From contig NC_088777.1 in the NCBI RefSeq assembly GCF_954871325.1, positions 1,922,001-1,986,000 of the forward strand: DNA of 64,000 nucleotides, given 5' to 3'. Positions 12,044 to 24,736 of the stretch are shown in pieces. Source of the DNA: Gordionus sp. m RMFG-2023. Lineage: Eukaryota; Nematomorpha; Gordioida; Chordodea; Parachordodidae. The notes beneath the pieces were generated by a model. That model was not told where the DNA came from and did not search any database. It was given only the letters and a program-made list of their open reading frames with translations. Position 1 is the first letter of the stretch, and the number at the start of each line of letters is the position of its first letter. Both the position numbers and the translations under genes were made by a program.

Positions 12044-15000
12044 ATGGATAATACTCATGTTTATAAATACTCAGATGGCAAAGCTAAAATGCACGTGGAA
12101 TCTTGGGATGAATTTTCTCAAATTAATAGTGAGGTATTATAGAAATTTAATATAACTCTTTATTTAAATTTTTTTATTTAATATAGTTAGACAATTTGAT
12201 ACAAAAGTTGTGGGAGGATGCAAAATTGCTGAATGTTTTTAGATATACAATTGAGTATTTAGAGACTAAAGTAATAACTGGAAATTACAATTTTGTGATT
12301 CAGGTATTATAAATTTCTTAATTAATAATTTTTGATTTAGAAGAATTGTAACCGGGCATTTGAAAGAAGAGCTCCACAATCATTTCCAAATATGCATCAA
12401 AATTTTAATGATAATAAATTTAATTTTACTAAAATAAAGCCTCAAGAAGTAATTAAAATAAATCATTTTTAATATAATATTATTTTAGGTGTTGTTCAAG
12501 TTTCTTCACACAAAGGGTGATGATTTAGGTATTAAATTAGTAACAAAATTAATTTGATAGATTTGTATACCTAAGTTAGATGAAGAAAATTATATAATAA
12601 TTAATGCTAGTCCACTTGAATATGGCAACATATTATTTGTTCCTAAACTATATGACAAATTACCACAAGTAATAAATATTTTTATTTTATAAAATAATTT
12701 TGCAAATAATTATTAGATTTATATTTTAATAAAATGTTATAGAATACTAATATCAATACTTTTAATATTATTATAATGTATAGATATTAACATATGATGC
12801 AATACAATTATGTCTCAAATTTATGGTGTCAAGTCATAACATGTAATATTTAAGATTTTTTTTAAATATCAAATATATTTGTATAATGGATTCTTTATTG
12901 TATATATATATATAACAGAGATGATGGTCTGTGTCTGTGCACCCAGGCCAAGTTCAATTTTTTAGAATAAAAATAACTGGACTGATCTGCTGGGCCGGGC
13001 TAAAAATATTTTTAAAAATTTTTGGCAGGGCCAATACAGGCTAGGCCATGCAAATGGTACCTCTGTAGGTCTCTGATATATATAATTATTTTGTTAATTA
13101 TATAATATAATATATTTAAAAAGTTATAGTATAAATTTTATTTAACATTAGTACCTTAAGAATGGCTTATAACAGTCAGCTTGCTTCAGCTTCTGTAAAT
13201 CATTTACACATCCACGCATATTATTTGAGATGGAATTTATCCACCGAAAATATGGTTTGTCATAAAACAGTTTTTATATTTAATTTATTGATTTGTTTTT
13301 TAAAATTAAATGGGCTAAAATTATTTGTTTATACATTGTATTATTACACCTTTTGATGATTCAATGACTGGGTATTATATTTTATACCCCAAACATTTTG
13401 AAATCAAAATTAATTTGTGTTTTTATATTTACAACTTATAAACCTTCATTAACATAATAAATATTTTAAAATTTGATCCATTAATAACAGTTTTATATAC
13501 AGATATTGTATATTAAAATCATAAATAAATTTAAAAAAGTATTGTTTCTTGGTAACATTAACACAGTTTTTTTTCCCAAATTGAAAGCATAGCATTTTTT
13601 TGGGTTGATCAAAAAATTTATTAGAAGTCTTCATACTCCAAAACATGACTTGCAGACTGGGCTAAAAAAAAATATTGGGCTTAACTGGGAAAGTTAAAAA
13701 GCCAGGAAATTTGTGCAAAATATTTTTTTTTGGGGGGGGGGGGGCAAGCTAAAAACTTAACAGGCCTGGTTGTGCTGATCCAGTACTTATGTAAACTAAA
13801 CCAAATTTTGCATAAATATATATATTAATTATAATTATTTAAGTTATCTAAACACAAATAAACCATGCTAAATATTAAATATCTTTGCTCTTACTTTAAT
13901 TTTTAAAAATGTGCGAGGATTAGATTAGAATACCATATTGTTGTATCTTGTTGATAATTGACATTTATGGACCATTTTTCAATGGATTCGAATAAGATGT
14001 ATGATAACATTTTTATTCTTTTGTTTTTGAGATATGTGATATTATTAGATGAAATAAAAGTGGAATTATTGTTCGGGAAATGTATTTTAGAAAAAATATA
14101 TTTTGTATATACTTATTTTGTATTATTATAGTTTAAGGTTTAGGATACATATAATCACTGAAAGGTTAGGATAAGAGCAATCAAATGCCTCTTAAAAATC
14201 CCCAATTACTTCTTCTTTTTTTTTAAAAAAAAATAACAAAAACAGATGAGAAAATACATATAGAAATTGACACTGTAATTCTACTTACACCTAGATGGGT
14301 TTAACTCTATTGGTGGCTTCTCTCAAAATTAATCTTTCCCCTTTCCTCATAGAAAAATTATAAGTTTTTTTTTCCTGGGGGAATTATCATCCGCCTACCA
14401 TAAAAGATTATATAAAATTATAAAAACCTTATATTTCATCATACTTAATCGCTTGCCACAAACCTCCCCCTTTAAAATTGGTGAATGAAACCATCCCATA
14501 ATTGGATCTATTTATAAAACTTTAATAAAAGTCATATGAAAATTGACATTTTATGATGGTTCCTTCTGCGCAGGTCGGATACGATTCAAAGATAAATTAT
14601 ATATCTGACCAATCATATTCGAATATATTTATTTTTTCATTTTTTTTTCAAATATCCCTCCCCTAACCCCGAAAATGTTTACACATTCCATATTTAATGT
14701 ACAATTTAAAATAAATGAATATATATATATATATATATATTCATACTTGGATTTAATTATTAAATTGGTCAAAAGATATTGTATAAAATGGGGTAAGTTG
14801 TTTTTTCCTACTTTCCTCGTTAATAATAATTTATTCATTTAGGATCGTTTTCGTGTCGTTGTACCCATTATCTTCCAAACATATATCCCAGCACAATTCA
14901 AGATGGCTAAAAAAAATATTAGAATTTTTTTTTAAAAAAAGATATGTGAAAATTATTTTTCTAAACGTATACAAAGGAAGAGGCCATTTTCTATATTGAA

Positions 15001-18000
15001 GTCGGAAGAAGTTGGAAACTCAAGAACAAATTCTAGGAATCGATGGTCTAGTCTAGTGTTGAACCTGAAGATTTTGTTAGTAGATGGAACAAAGGTTTTG
15101 ACATTTATTAGCGAAATCTCCTCGAGGGTTAGGCAATATTATGGCTAAGATATCGAGTTAGCCGTTTTTAAAAACCGGCTTAAAACTATTCGTTTAACAA
15201 CACTAGTCTTGCCTCATTAAACATATGTGTGAAATCTTTCTCCCCCAGCTATGGAAATATGGGTACATGAAGCCTGATTAGAATTAACCTAAAAATCATA
15301 ATTTATTCGAAATTTTAGATTATACTTTTTAAACCTTTTTTTTTTAAAAAAACTCAGTCAGTTTACATTTTATTTCTTGGAATTCTTATATGTAAAACAT
15401 ATTTTTTTTGATAAAATTCTAATCTTTTTTTTTTTACCTCAGTGCATTCATTTTATTAATCTTTGCAATTATTTTCTTCTTTTATTTTTTAAAAAAAACT
15501 TATTTTATTTTTAATACAATTCATATTCATTTTTCTTTTTTTTTTACCCTGTACAATTTATAATTTTTTATTTACGATATTTAAAACTCATTATTATTCC
15601 TAATTTTATTCCCAAAGTAACGAAGTCTCAATTAAATTTTGTAAAATATATATTAATTTTTATTTATCGCGTTTCTCAAATTATAAACTTTTTTTATTTA
15701 AAGTTATTAAAATACTAATAAACGTATTGTAAAATTTTGAGGAGCGAAAATTCGCCACCCCCTTTTTTCCCGCTCAAAAAATCGCTGGTTTTGTCAATGG
15801 GAACGATTCTATAAACGCGGAGGAAGGCGGAAAATAAAAATTGGTCATATTCTTTAAAAAAAAGATAAAATTGTTAAAATCAAGGTTCGGGTTCTAGAAA
15901 GTGTCCATCCACCCGACCCGAGTTCAATGGGATTCGGATTGGCCCATGCAGGTCTTTAACCGTGGGTTAACTATGCTTTCATAAATGAAATGCGTGAATC
16001 CATTTGCAATCTCTACTTTACATACCTTGTTTGCAGGCTCGGGCAGCTGCAATTTTTCCTTGAACACATGTTTAACATCTATAATTTAACATCGAATCAT
16101 CTTAGGGACTCGTCCCTTCTTCCCGAAAGTTCCGCCAGGTTAAGGCGTTAATTTCTGCCGCACAATCTTAAAATTAAGGAGTAGCTTTAGACGCTAGCCA
16201 CTTATATACGTTTACGTTTTAACCGATAGGATAATTATTTTATGCGTTTGCGTAATATTATTGCAGAAATTGGTTCCTCTTGTCGATACCGATACAGATA
16301 CAAATGGGAATAACGCGAGTCAAATCTCGTATTTTGTCGATTTCGATTATCCCATTCTAGGGTTCGCCTTTGTCCTGAAACGCTTAGAAGATGTCCAGGA
16401 TGTATCGGGGTAAACTTACAATTCTTTTTTCTTCCTTTTGTAAGAAAGTGAACAAATATTTATATTTTGTTGATTCTCAAAGGATTTGGAATTCAAGTTT
16501 TTTTTTTAAAATAAAATGTTTAAGAGGCACAAAAAAAAACTGACGCATAACTTTAATTAACAGAGTTGTTAAAAGTATCTAGATACAAAAATGTGGTTTA
16601 ATCCGTATTCTAGATTAGTGTTGTTAAAGGCACGTTTTTGAGCCGATTTTTAAAAACGGCTAACTCGATATTTTAGCCAGAAAAAGTATAACCTAAGCCT
16701 CGAGATTTCGCTAATAGATGTCTGAACCTGAGTTCCTTCTACAAGCAAAATCTTCAAGCTTGCGTAATATTATTCTGGATGAAATATTGAGTAAGCCGTT
16801 TTTTTTAAAAATGTGCCCGAAACGAGTGCCATTTATCAACACTAATCTACTAGATCCATTTATAAAGTATCTTTTAGCAAAGCAACTCTGCTAAAAAATC
16901 TTTCACGGAAACCGCATAGATACTAATGTTAGCATAAATATTACCAAATCGAAACGCGTTTTATGCTGACTCTTTTTTCTTTGTGTTAATGAAATTATAT
17001 AGGAAAATTTATTCCTTGACTTGTTATCTCGAATCCGAAGACATACCCCATAACATGTTCATAACTAGGGGGCGGGATCCTGAGTCGCCTAATCACGCGG
17101 TGGCCGCGTACGACTGTGTCAGGATTTATATATGGCCTAGGAAACCTAATTTCGGTTCGCTTAAAAAAAGGGATATATATTTTATTTATTTTTTTGATTA
17201 CAAAATTATCTTCTCCATAACATATTTTAAAGAAAAATTTAATTCTAATTTTAAAGAAATTTGATTCTAATTTTAAAGAAATTTAATTCTAACAATTTGG
17301 AAACCATTTTTTTTTTCAATTCGATTTTCACAGTTTAATAAAATTTTGTTTATTTATAACATATAACAGTCTAATTTTATCATTAAATTCTAAGTTTCAC
17401 CATATTTTTTCTGTAAAGAAAGGAATTTTATGTGTTTTTATAGGATAATTTTATTTTCTTTTTATGATGATGTGTCAGTCACTTATTTTTATTTTTTTTA
17501 TAATAAAAAAGCTTCCAAATGTTCTGTTGATATCAACGTAGCAGCTTGCGAAATATCTGGTCACGTTTTAGTAAAAGGTATACTTTAAAAAAAAATAAAA
17601 ATTTATATAAATTTGTCTTGGGAATGGTTTTTCGTCGCGACAAGCATCACAACTAAACGACACTATCGCTCAGTAACGCGACATCTTATCACCCCATTTT
17701 ATCGGATGTTATCAAAAAAAAAACTTAACTTTTCAAAATGAATAAAATTCAGGTGTCAAATCATGACAAAGTGTCATATAATCATGTGACTTAGTGATGA
17801 AGTGTCGTCGCTATAAAATGTAAACCAAATCGTTTTTCGTTGTTAATAATTAAATTGAATATAATTCTGGGATATTAATTTTGTTTACGATCGCGACAAT
17901 TATCTTTATTATGATTTTGCATTCTTCCAATTTTGAAAATGATAGCCAAACCTAGATTTTCTTATTTATAAATTTTATTTTCCTTTACCAAAAAAGTAAA

Positions 18001-18225
18001 AGTTTTTTAACAAAATCAAACTTGGAGACAAGAATGTCTTCACTTTTTTTTAAAAATTATTTTTTAAGTGTCAATCTTATTTTCTAATTAATGTGACATT
18101 CATTTATGACAGATGATGCCCACTTTCGAAGTATCGATTACTCAGAAATGGCTGATATTCTACGACAATATTCCTTCGATCGTTCCTTCATCGACAAAGT
18201 TGCTCAGAACGTTTTTTTTTTATAA
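12044..18225 (+). CDS. GDPGP1: GDP-D-glucose phosphorylase 1, complete
   Basis: Converts GDP-D-glucose and phosphate to glucose-1-phosphate and GDP; GalT-like branch of the HIT superfamily. Exons: 12044-12133, 12187-12303, 12341-12448, 12489-12528, 12580-12668, 12784-12842, 13161-13254, 16267-16409, 17003-17154, 17512-17577, 18113-18225. Total 1071 nt, 356 residues (human protein 385). The start ATG follows an in-frame TGA. Landmarks in order: VFRYTIEYLETKV, KFNFTKIKPQEVLFKFLH, INASPLEYGNILFVP, ASVNHLHIHAYYLRWNLSTE (the HLHIH histidine motif that holds the nucleophile), IPHNMFITRG, VRIYIWPRKPNF and INVAACEISGHVLVK. They match the human family member in order and spacing. The first seven exons are AT-rich with tiny introns (37-53 bp at first); the last four are GC-richer and sit between introns of 357 bp to 3 kb. 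Confidence 0.95.
12915..13076. mobile_element. GC-rich MITE family D copy (GDPGP1 intron 6)
   Basis: Starts near GTCTGTGTCTGTGCACCCAG, has GGGCCGGGCTAAAAATATTT inside, and ends TCTGTAGGTCTCTGATA, the right end of family D (inverse of CAGAGACCTGC). It occupies part of the intron between 12842 and 13161. Confidence 0.55.
15054..15205. mobile_element. MITE family B, deleted copy
   Basis: Begins TAGTGTT, passes quickly to CCTGAAGATTTTG, and carries ATATCGAGTTAGCCG, CGTTTAACAACACTA at the right end. The left inverted arm is deleted. Flanking 8-mers GTCTAGTC and GTCTTGCC match at 6 of 8 positions. Confidence 0.6.
15881..15965. mobile_element. GC-rich MITE family D fragment
   Basis: Contains AGGTTCGGGTTCTAG, CACCCGACCCGAGTTC and CATGCAGGTCTTTA. 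Short and degraded. Confidence 0.4.
16561..16890. mobile_element. hAT-like MITE family C split by family B
   Basis: Outer left part CAGAGTTGTTAAAAGTATCT (from 16561) and outer right part AAAGTATCTTTTAGC...CAACTCTG (to 16890) are the two ends of a family C element. A family B element at 16616-16844 interrupts it. The target duplication of the outer element has decayed. Confidence 0.7.
16616..16844. mobile_element. MITE family B inside family C
   Basis: Left arm TAGTGTTGTTAAAG, then GAGCCGATTTTTAAAAACGG and CTCGATATTTTAGCCAG; the right arm is inverted and ends TATCAACACTA. It has the longest preserved left arm of the family here. It lies in the GDPGP1 intron before exon 9. Confidence 0.7.
17628..17815. 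mobile_element. Possible small MITE (GDPGP1 intron 10)
   Basis: GCGACAAGCATCACAACTAA on the left and CTTAGTGATGAAGTGTCGTCGC on the right form an imperfect inverted pair. No other copy was recognised in the window. Confidence 0.35.
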
Positions 18226-19838
18226 AATGAAGAAGAAAAAAAAAATTCAACGTGTTATTAAAAAATTAAATTTTGGTGATACATTTATAATTATTGTCAA
18301 TTATTCTTTCTAAGACGATTATCGGACCTTTAAAAAAAAATATGATAATAATACCTCAAATTTCGCAAAAGAGAACCACAAATTTCAAATGTTAAAACCA
18401 TTGACATTAATACTTAACTAATCTGTGCGCCTCGTTCATTGGAATCGTTAAAATGTGCTTACAGTTCATTGAAATCCCCCATTTAACAATGGCGTCTTAC
18501 TACGACTGTTGACATTGACTAACCGTTGTCTTCGATGTCTGAAACACTTTTAAAAAGAATATATTGCCAGTCTAGGTTCGTATTACAATCATTAGTTGAT
18601 ATCAGGAAATATTTTGATTCAAACAAAAAAAAATAGCCTTCAGGGGTCAGTAATTCTAAACGGTGAAACGTTACATTGAAATTATTTTGTATATGATCAT
18701 GGCTCCGATTTAAGGAGATTTATAATAATTTCATTTGTCGGGATCAAAAAAATATAAGAAATTATTTATTTATAACTACAAACAATTTAATGATTCATGT
18801 CGGTGAATTTGTGATATTTTCATTGTCCGTTTAATTTATAAGAACATGACAATTACGTTTCTAAGTTATTTAATTATTATTCGTTAAGAAATAATTTAAA
18901 TGGTTTGATTTTTTTTTTAAATTTTAAATTATATTAAGTAGTAAATTATAAATGTGTTGCAAATACACAATAACTGTATATAAAAATATTAATAAATAAT
19001 ATGCAGTTTACATGTATTTATTTTCCGCTTCTCGTCAAAGATGGCAAATTAAAATGATCATACTAAAAGTTTTCCATGATTATTCGTTAGCTAAAACTAT
19101 TAGCAGGTGGAACATTTTTTGGGCCGGGCAATGCTTATGTTATTTGTTAAATGCGGGCTTGAGTAGACTAGGCGTATCATAAGATGATCTTTCACGGGTT
19201 AGTGTTCATTGGTAGCATAGAGCGTAGATAATTACTCTTTATTATGTTTATAGACAACCTCTGACCCAGGTAGTATCCCTTGTTGGTATCCTTGGTTCTA
19301 GCTCAGATCCAGTGCTAAAACTCTTTAAAAAGTGTTAGGAGGTGGGAGCCTAACGATGTTAAAGCCATGGCCATTATGGGTAGGAAGCTGGTAGGTAGTG
19401 ACGGAGAATATTTATCGAGTCGCCTCAGTGTCTATGAGTACATCCTTATTTATATTGGAAGTGGGCAAGATGATCAATACATGGGCCATCATACGTTAGG
19501 AATTTTTCCAAGGGATCGTAGTAGAACCATCAGGCAGGCCGTTTACCATCGAAACTATCTAGTGAGCTCGGGGTTGACGGAACGCCAGCAGATTTTAAGG
19601 CCCTAGCTATATTATCATTGCACTTTGAATTGAATGTTTAATGAATTTGCGCCCTTTTGTTTCAAAAAATAATCATGAATTTCATGAAAAGTGGATTGAC
19701 ACTTTTGACTAAAATGTAGCTTTTGGGCACTTAGACGCTGTATTATTTTTACCTCTTCTTCATATGTAATTAATGATTTGTCCACAGAAATTTAATAAAA
19801 ATAACTTAAATATTTTTTTTTGGATTGTTAAATAAAAT

Positions 19839-20033
19839 TAGTGTTGTTAAAGCTCTCATTTTGCGCCGAACTTTAAAAAGTGCTAACTCAGTGAAGATTT
19901 TGTTCATAGAAGGAACGAATGTCTAAGCATATATCATCGAAATCTCGAGGGCCTAAGAAATATTTTTTCTGGCTAAAATATCTAGTTAGTCGTGTTTAAA
20001 AATCGGCTCAATACGAGCCGTTTAACAACACTA
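19839..20033. mobile_element. MITE family B copy
   Basis: Left TAGTGTTGTTAAAGC, internal TGAAGATTTTGTTCATAGAA, right half CTGGCTAAAATATCTAGTTA and terminal CCGTTTAACAACACTA. Ends are complete; the target duplication is no longer clear. Confidence 0.7.
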
Positions 20034-21505
20034 AACAAATATTTGTATTATTTATTAGCTATTAAAGTAATTAGTTACTATCCGAGTTACTTTTTAACCT
20101 ATCTAAGATATAAAAATTTTTTCATTTATTAATTAGTACAAATAAACGCTTTTATATATCAAAATTTTCCAAAAAAAATTATTTATTATACGATTTGTCC
20201 GAATGTTCCAAAAAATCAAACATTGAGAGGTAATTTAGTTCATTTGTCTTTGGTAAAATAAGTAATTTTTAGCATTTTATATGAATAGATCGCACTTGTG
20301 GAAAAGACTTAAACATACCCCCCCCCCCCCATAAAAAAAAATCGTTAATCACTATATTAAAATAAACTGGAATTCTATTTATTCATGGATGAGGGAAGAT
20401 AAAGAATGTAGCATACAAATGCAATTTGAAATTAAAATGATAGTTAATTAATATGAAAATTAGAATTAAATTGAAAATAAATTAATTAATAAAAAGTTAT
20501 TTCATATGAAAATTAAACTGAAAATAAATTAAATTGAAAATTTCCTTACCTTGATTAATTAAATGTTTTCTTGGTATATTCTTTGTTAACTAAATATTTT
20601 CTTGATCTTGGTCTCTTTATTGATTAAATATTTTTCTCGTATCTTCAATAATTTTTCCAAAAATTAAATCTTCTTACAAAAACCAATTAATTAAATAAAA
20701 ATCCTTTTCCTTTGTTGCCACTGTATTTCTTTTCACAAAAATCAACAAAATACATGGCTAACAACAGGTTCATAATATATATATATTATAATAATTAATT
20801 TTATCATTTTAATACAATTATAAATAATCATTTAAAATATTACAACACGTCCACCCTATTGAGGCTTAGTGTATATAATCTTCTTCTAATGCCAGTATGA
20901 TACTTTCGCCATCAAATCTTTCAAAAATGCAAAAATACATATATATCTCTTCCCACTCCCAGCTCTATATATATATCAATTATTCTATTCTAATTTTCGT
21001 TTGATCATGGTGACCAATACCCTCCGTCCCATTTTCAAGTACAAAATATCAGCCGCTGAGTGATGTATAAAATAATATTATTACCAATTTAAGAAATGAG
21101 GAATCAATAAAATAATATCCACAACCATACTTCAAAAAACAATGATTTGTCTGATGATAATACAAAAATAGCCGAAGCGACGACATTCATCTATCGCGCG
21201 ATAAAACATTGGCTTAGTTATTTGTCTACAGATTGCGATAAACAAACTTATTGCCTATACTCCTTTCCATTCAAAGATAGCCCAAAGGCATAAAATGTGG
21301 AAGAACAAAAGCCTTCAAAAATAACGTTAAATATCCCGGATCCCTAAAACTATGCAACAAATCTTAGAGGGATTTTAAGATTCCCAAATAATTCTGCTTT
21401 ATTTTAACGAAGAAAGAGAGATGTTTTAAGTAAACTTCTAGAAATATTTTCATCGGACTCGGAGAAATCGAATGATATTGCGTGAGCTTTCACTATAAAT
21501 GAACA

Positions 21506-21548
21506 GCTCCTTGTGCCGATAACGCGTGTGAATTTCGGCACAAGGAGC
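21506..21548. repeat. Perfect 14-bp hairpin
   Basis: GCTCCTTGTGCCGA (21506-21519) and TCGGCACAAGGAGC (21535-21548) are exact inverted copies around a 15-nt loop. The stem is about 64% GC in strongly AT-rich DNA and does not extend outward. Confidence 0.7.
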
Positions 21549-22257
21549 GGCGGAAAAAATAGATATTGGAATTGTGGCTTCTCAAGCTATTGAATGGTCC
21601 GAACTTATACGAATTGTTCCAACAAAGCTCTTGAAAGACTTGATAAAAAAAAATTTTCTGTTAAATATTATTTTTTATTTCAAAAAAAAACCCCCAATTC
21701 AATATTAAAAATAATATTTTGAAAATATATTGGCAGAAGGACAAAACTTATTTATGCCTATAAGTTATTAATGTATTGGACGACCTTAAACAACGCGGTT
21801 AAAAAAAAAATGTAATCCGAATTCTATCTGGAGAAATTTTTGAAAGATCGAGTTATCAATAACTTTCATGGCTCGGTTGTAATACAAAATCTATTCGCGA
21901 TCGTTTTAAAAAATGAAGTTAAGAAAATTCAATAAAGCAAATCATTTCGATATTTAGAAAAAAGTGTGAATTCGCAAAATAATAAATGGGAAAATCTCTA
22001 AGTATTACGAAGCTCGATAATAAATTCGAATTCGAGGAAGTCTTGAATTAATAATAATCTAATTTTAATATATATATAAGATATCTAAATTAGATGGATT
22101 ATTTCAGGATTTCGTTTGCTTTACATATATCTATAGAACAAAATAATGATTTATATCGATTTTTAGCTCGTGAAAACAAATGGGTACTTTTTTTCCCCCT
22201 AAGGATACATTGCGCCAAATTTTGAGCAATATTATATTCTCAAACGCCGATTATAGC

Positions 22258-22583
22258 TTAGGCCGCATTCAAATTGGAAACGGATCCATTTTTTACATCC
22301 GTTCTGTCAAAGGTCAATTTCATTGAAAATGATATATATGTTAATAGTGCTTCCGTTCCGATACCTTCCGCCTTAAAAATGGATCCGGCGAATTTCGAAG
22401 TCGAAACATTTTAACTTTTTTGATGCGGCAAATTTTACAGAGAGTTATAACCTTACTTATAATTTTTTAAAAAATGAAAATCAATATATATATATATATT
22501 ATATCATTTTTAAATGAGATTGACTTTTGACGGAAACGGATGTAAAACAACGGATTCGTCTCCACTTTAAAGTGAAGCCTTAA
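22258..22583. mobile_element. MITE with about 85-bp inverted ends
   Basis: The left arm contains ACGGATCC, TTTTTTACATCCGTT and GTCAAAGGTCAATTTCATT. The right arm carries the same words inverted: AATGAGATTGACTTTTGAC, AACGGATGTAAAACAACGG, ending GTGAAGCCTTAA. No coding frame inside. Confidence 0.65.
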
Positions 22584-22754
22584 ATGAAAAATTTGTGAAC
22601 GGAAAAATCCTATCAGCTTTAAGAAACGGAATTAATGATCGAACATAATTTTTATTATTATACTTGTAAAGATTTTTAAAGGAATATGTAATAAAAAAAT
22701 AATAAAAATTTACCAAAAAAAACATATAATCTTATAATATGAATATAATAGATA

Positions 22755-23090
22755 CACGCTGTCTAAGATAGAAGCCTTCCTATGGGTCCACCAGTGATGG
22801 CGCGGATTTTTTTGCCAAGGGATTTGAAGAAGGTTAGGGCATGATTGCCTAAAAAACCGATTGTGTCGGATACGATTGGTATGAGATTGCGATTGGTTAG
22901 AGAAGTGTACTTATTAATTTCAGAGTTTTCCGCTCACACGAATGAGTTGTTACTGAACGATGGAGCGAATCGGTCGATGCGATTATAATCCCATGCTAAT
23001 GGAGTTCCATTACTCCAAGGTATTAAGGTCAGCCCATCTGGCCGTATACTAAGGTTCGAGGATTGCGGGAATTTGAGCTGAATAATATCG
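22755..23090 (-). pseudogene. LINE 3' fragment (RT C-terminal part)
   Basis: Minus strand: RPDGLTLIPWSNGTPLAWDY, then INKYTSLTNRNLIPIVSDTI and LGNHALTFFKSLGKKIRA, in one frame apart from a stop. It is the same domain region as the fragments at 10738-11725 and 25430-25708 but more diverged from both than they are from each other, so probably a different LINE lineage. Confidence 0.8.
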
Positions 23091-23139
23091 ACATTCTTTA
23101 TTTTTACTGTTTGCGTATTGAGATATATTCATTTTTAAA

Positions 23140-24736
23140 TCTAATATGTATAATCTTCATAATCATAACACGATCGTTTTCGTATCTCCCTAATGTATTT
23201 TCAATTTAAGGAGACTATATAGTAGCCTCCCGTTTCAAAGGCATATGCTTTACCGTATGCACCAACTTGAATATAAATAAATTTAAAATAATAATTATAT
23301 ATATATTAAAGTTTCACGCATGTACCAATTTGAACATAATTAAATTTAAAATATTAATTATACAGATGTTTAAGGGTAATATATTTAGTTTGTTTGTATG
23401 GTATTAAATATACTTTATTGATTGGTCAGAAATTTTTTTTGTAGACATAGTCAGGCCTGATAAAAAAAACAATGGGTTGAAGGCTAATTATTTAGTTTGT
23501 GTGTATGGTATTAAATATACTTTATTAATAAATTTTATATAAATATTAAAATTTAAGAGTAAAAGAGGTAAAATTGTTGCAATGTATACTGTTAGCATGT
23601 ATTAGAAATATCAAAATTTAAAAATGTGATGGAAATCATATTGGATAAAATTTAAAATAGAGGTGCTTCAAGATTTTTGAATTTTAAATATGGGTTATAG
23701 ATTGGTCTGAATATTTTTTTGCAGGCATGGCAAGGCCTGATCAACCAAGGCCTATGCACTGATAGTATTTTTAAATGCATTGTGACTTTTTATATATTAT
23801 TTCAGTCCTCAACTATCAAAATTATTATGGTCTTTTGCAGGTTTATGAAAACCAAGTGCAAGGACCTGGCTTGGGAATTTTTTTAATATTAAGCATAGGT
23901 GTAATATTTAACAAAGAATATTTATAAGGCCCTCAGGTAAAATCTAATTTAAATATATTTATATTCAAAAAAATAGTATTCACTCTTAGTCTTAATGGGT
24001 TGGCCTTGGTTGGGGTGAGCTGGGTTAAAATAGACTAAAAAAATAGATATGGCTTTTAGCAATTTACCTATCTCCAGGCTTGGAAAAAAAATTTAAATTA
24101 CTATCGGTTGGCCAAGTTTGAGAAAATTTTTTTATAAAATTATTATGGGTTGGGCTGGGCTTGGAAAATATTTTATAAATTATATTGGGCTGGGCTTGGG
24201 GAAAATTTTTCAAAATTATTATGAGCTTGGATGCTTGAGAATTTTTTTAAAATTATAGGTCAGACATTGGCCCAAAACAAATTTTTTTGCAGGCCTGGGC
24301 TTGACCTGATTAAAAAACCAAGGCCCATGAAAATCTAAATTTTGATTGTATTTTTAAATTCATTATGATTATTTGAATATTTTATTTCAGTTCTTAACTA
24401 CCAAAATTATTATGATCTTTCATTGGGCTTGGAAGAATTTTTCATAATTAATATGGCTTTGGACTATGCCTGGGAATTTTTTTTAATATTAAATATGAGG
24501 TATAAGTAATCAGTAATATTTAACAAATAATATTGTTATTATCAAGTAAATGCTTTAAATTTATTTTTACTCAAACCATAGCACTTAGTTTTAATGGATT
24601 AAACCTGGCCTGGCCTGAAGGGATGAGGGGGTAAGAAGAATAAAAATTGGATATTATTTTCAAATAACAGGTAACATGCATAAAAGTAAGAAGAAAATTT
24701 TAATTCCCTGTCATTTTTGACGGGCTATTTACTAGT
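23140..24736 (+). mobile_element. Non-autonomous Helitron, copy 1
   Basis: The 5' end TCTAATATGTATAATC and 3' end GGCTATTTACTAGT have the TC...CTRRT termini of Helitrons. Just before the 3' end, CCTGTCA/TGACGGG forms a 7-bp stem (one G-T pair). Sequence is shared over its length with 38097-40881. Internally it has one deleted and one full copy of the unit that forms a tandem array in copy 2. The base after CTAGT is A rather than the expected T. No Rep/helicase frame is present. Confidence 0.75.

Larger units (their letters stand above)
13255..16266. other. GDPGP1 intron 7
   Basis: A 3-kb AT-rich intron. It contains poly-T and poly-G runs (for example near 13730), a (TA)n run at 14719-14740, a MITE family B half-copy (15054-15205) and a GC-rich family D fragment (15881-15965). 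No further coding segment was found; exon 7 joins exon 8 in phase and in alignment. Confidence 0.7.
18226..22256. other. Intergenic, repeats and one GC-richer relic
   Basis: Holds a GC-richer segment around 19230-19620 whose longest open frame (19367-19606, + strand) is not a recognisable protein and may be a decayed element. It also holds a family B MITE (19839-20033), a short A/T repeat near 20440-20540 and a perfect hairpin (21506-21548). No host gene was identified. Confidence 0.5.

Noticed and set aside
12540-12560. A 21-bp intron in GDPGP1
   Set aside because: It would keep the frame, but the donor at 12529 with the acceptor at 12578-12579 gives a 51-bp intron, the right phase and better agreement with the family (DDL-DEENYIIINASPLEY).
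19367-19606. 79-residue frame as a host gene
   Set aside because: The DNA is coding-like in composition, but no family was recognised and no matching exons flank it; noted only as an unidentified relic.
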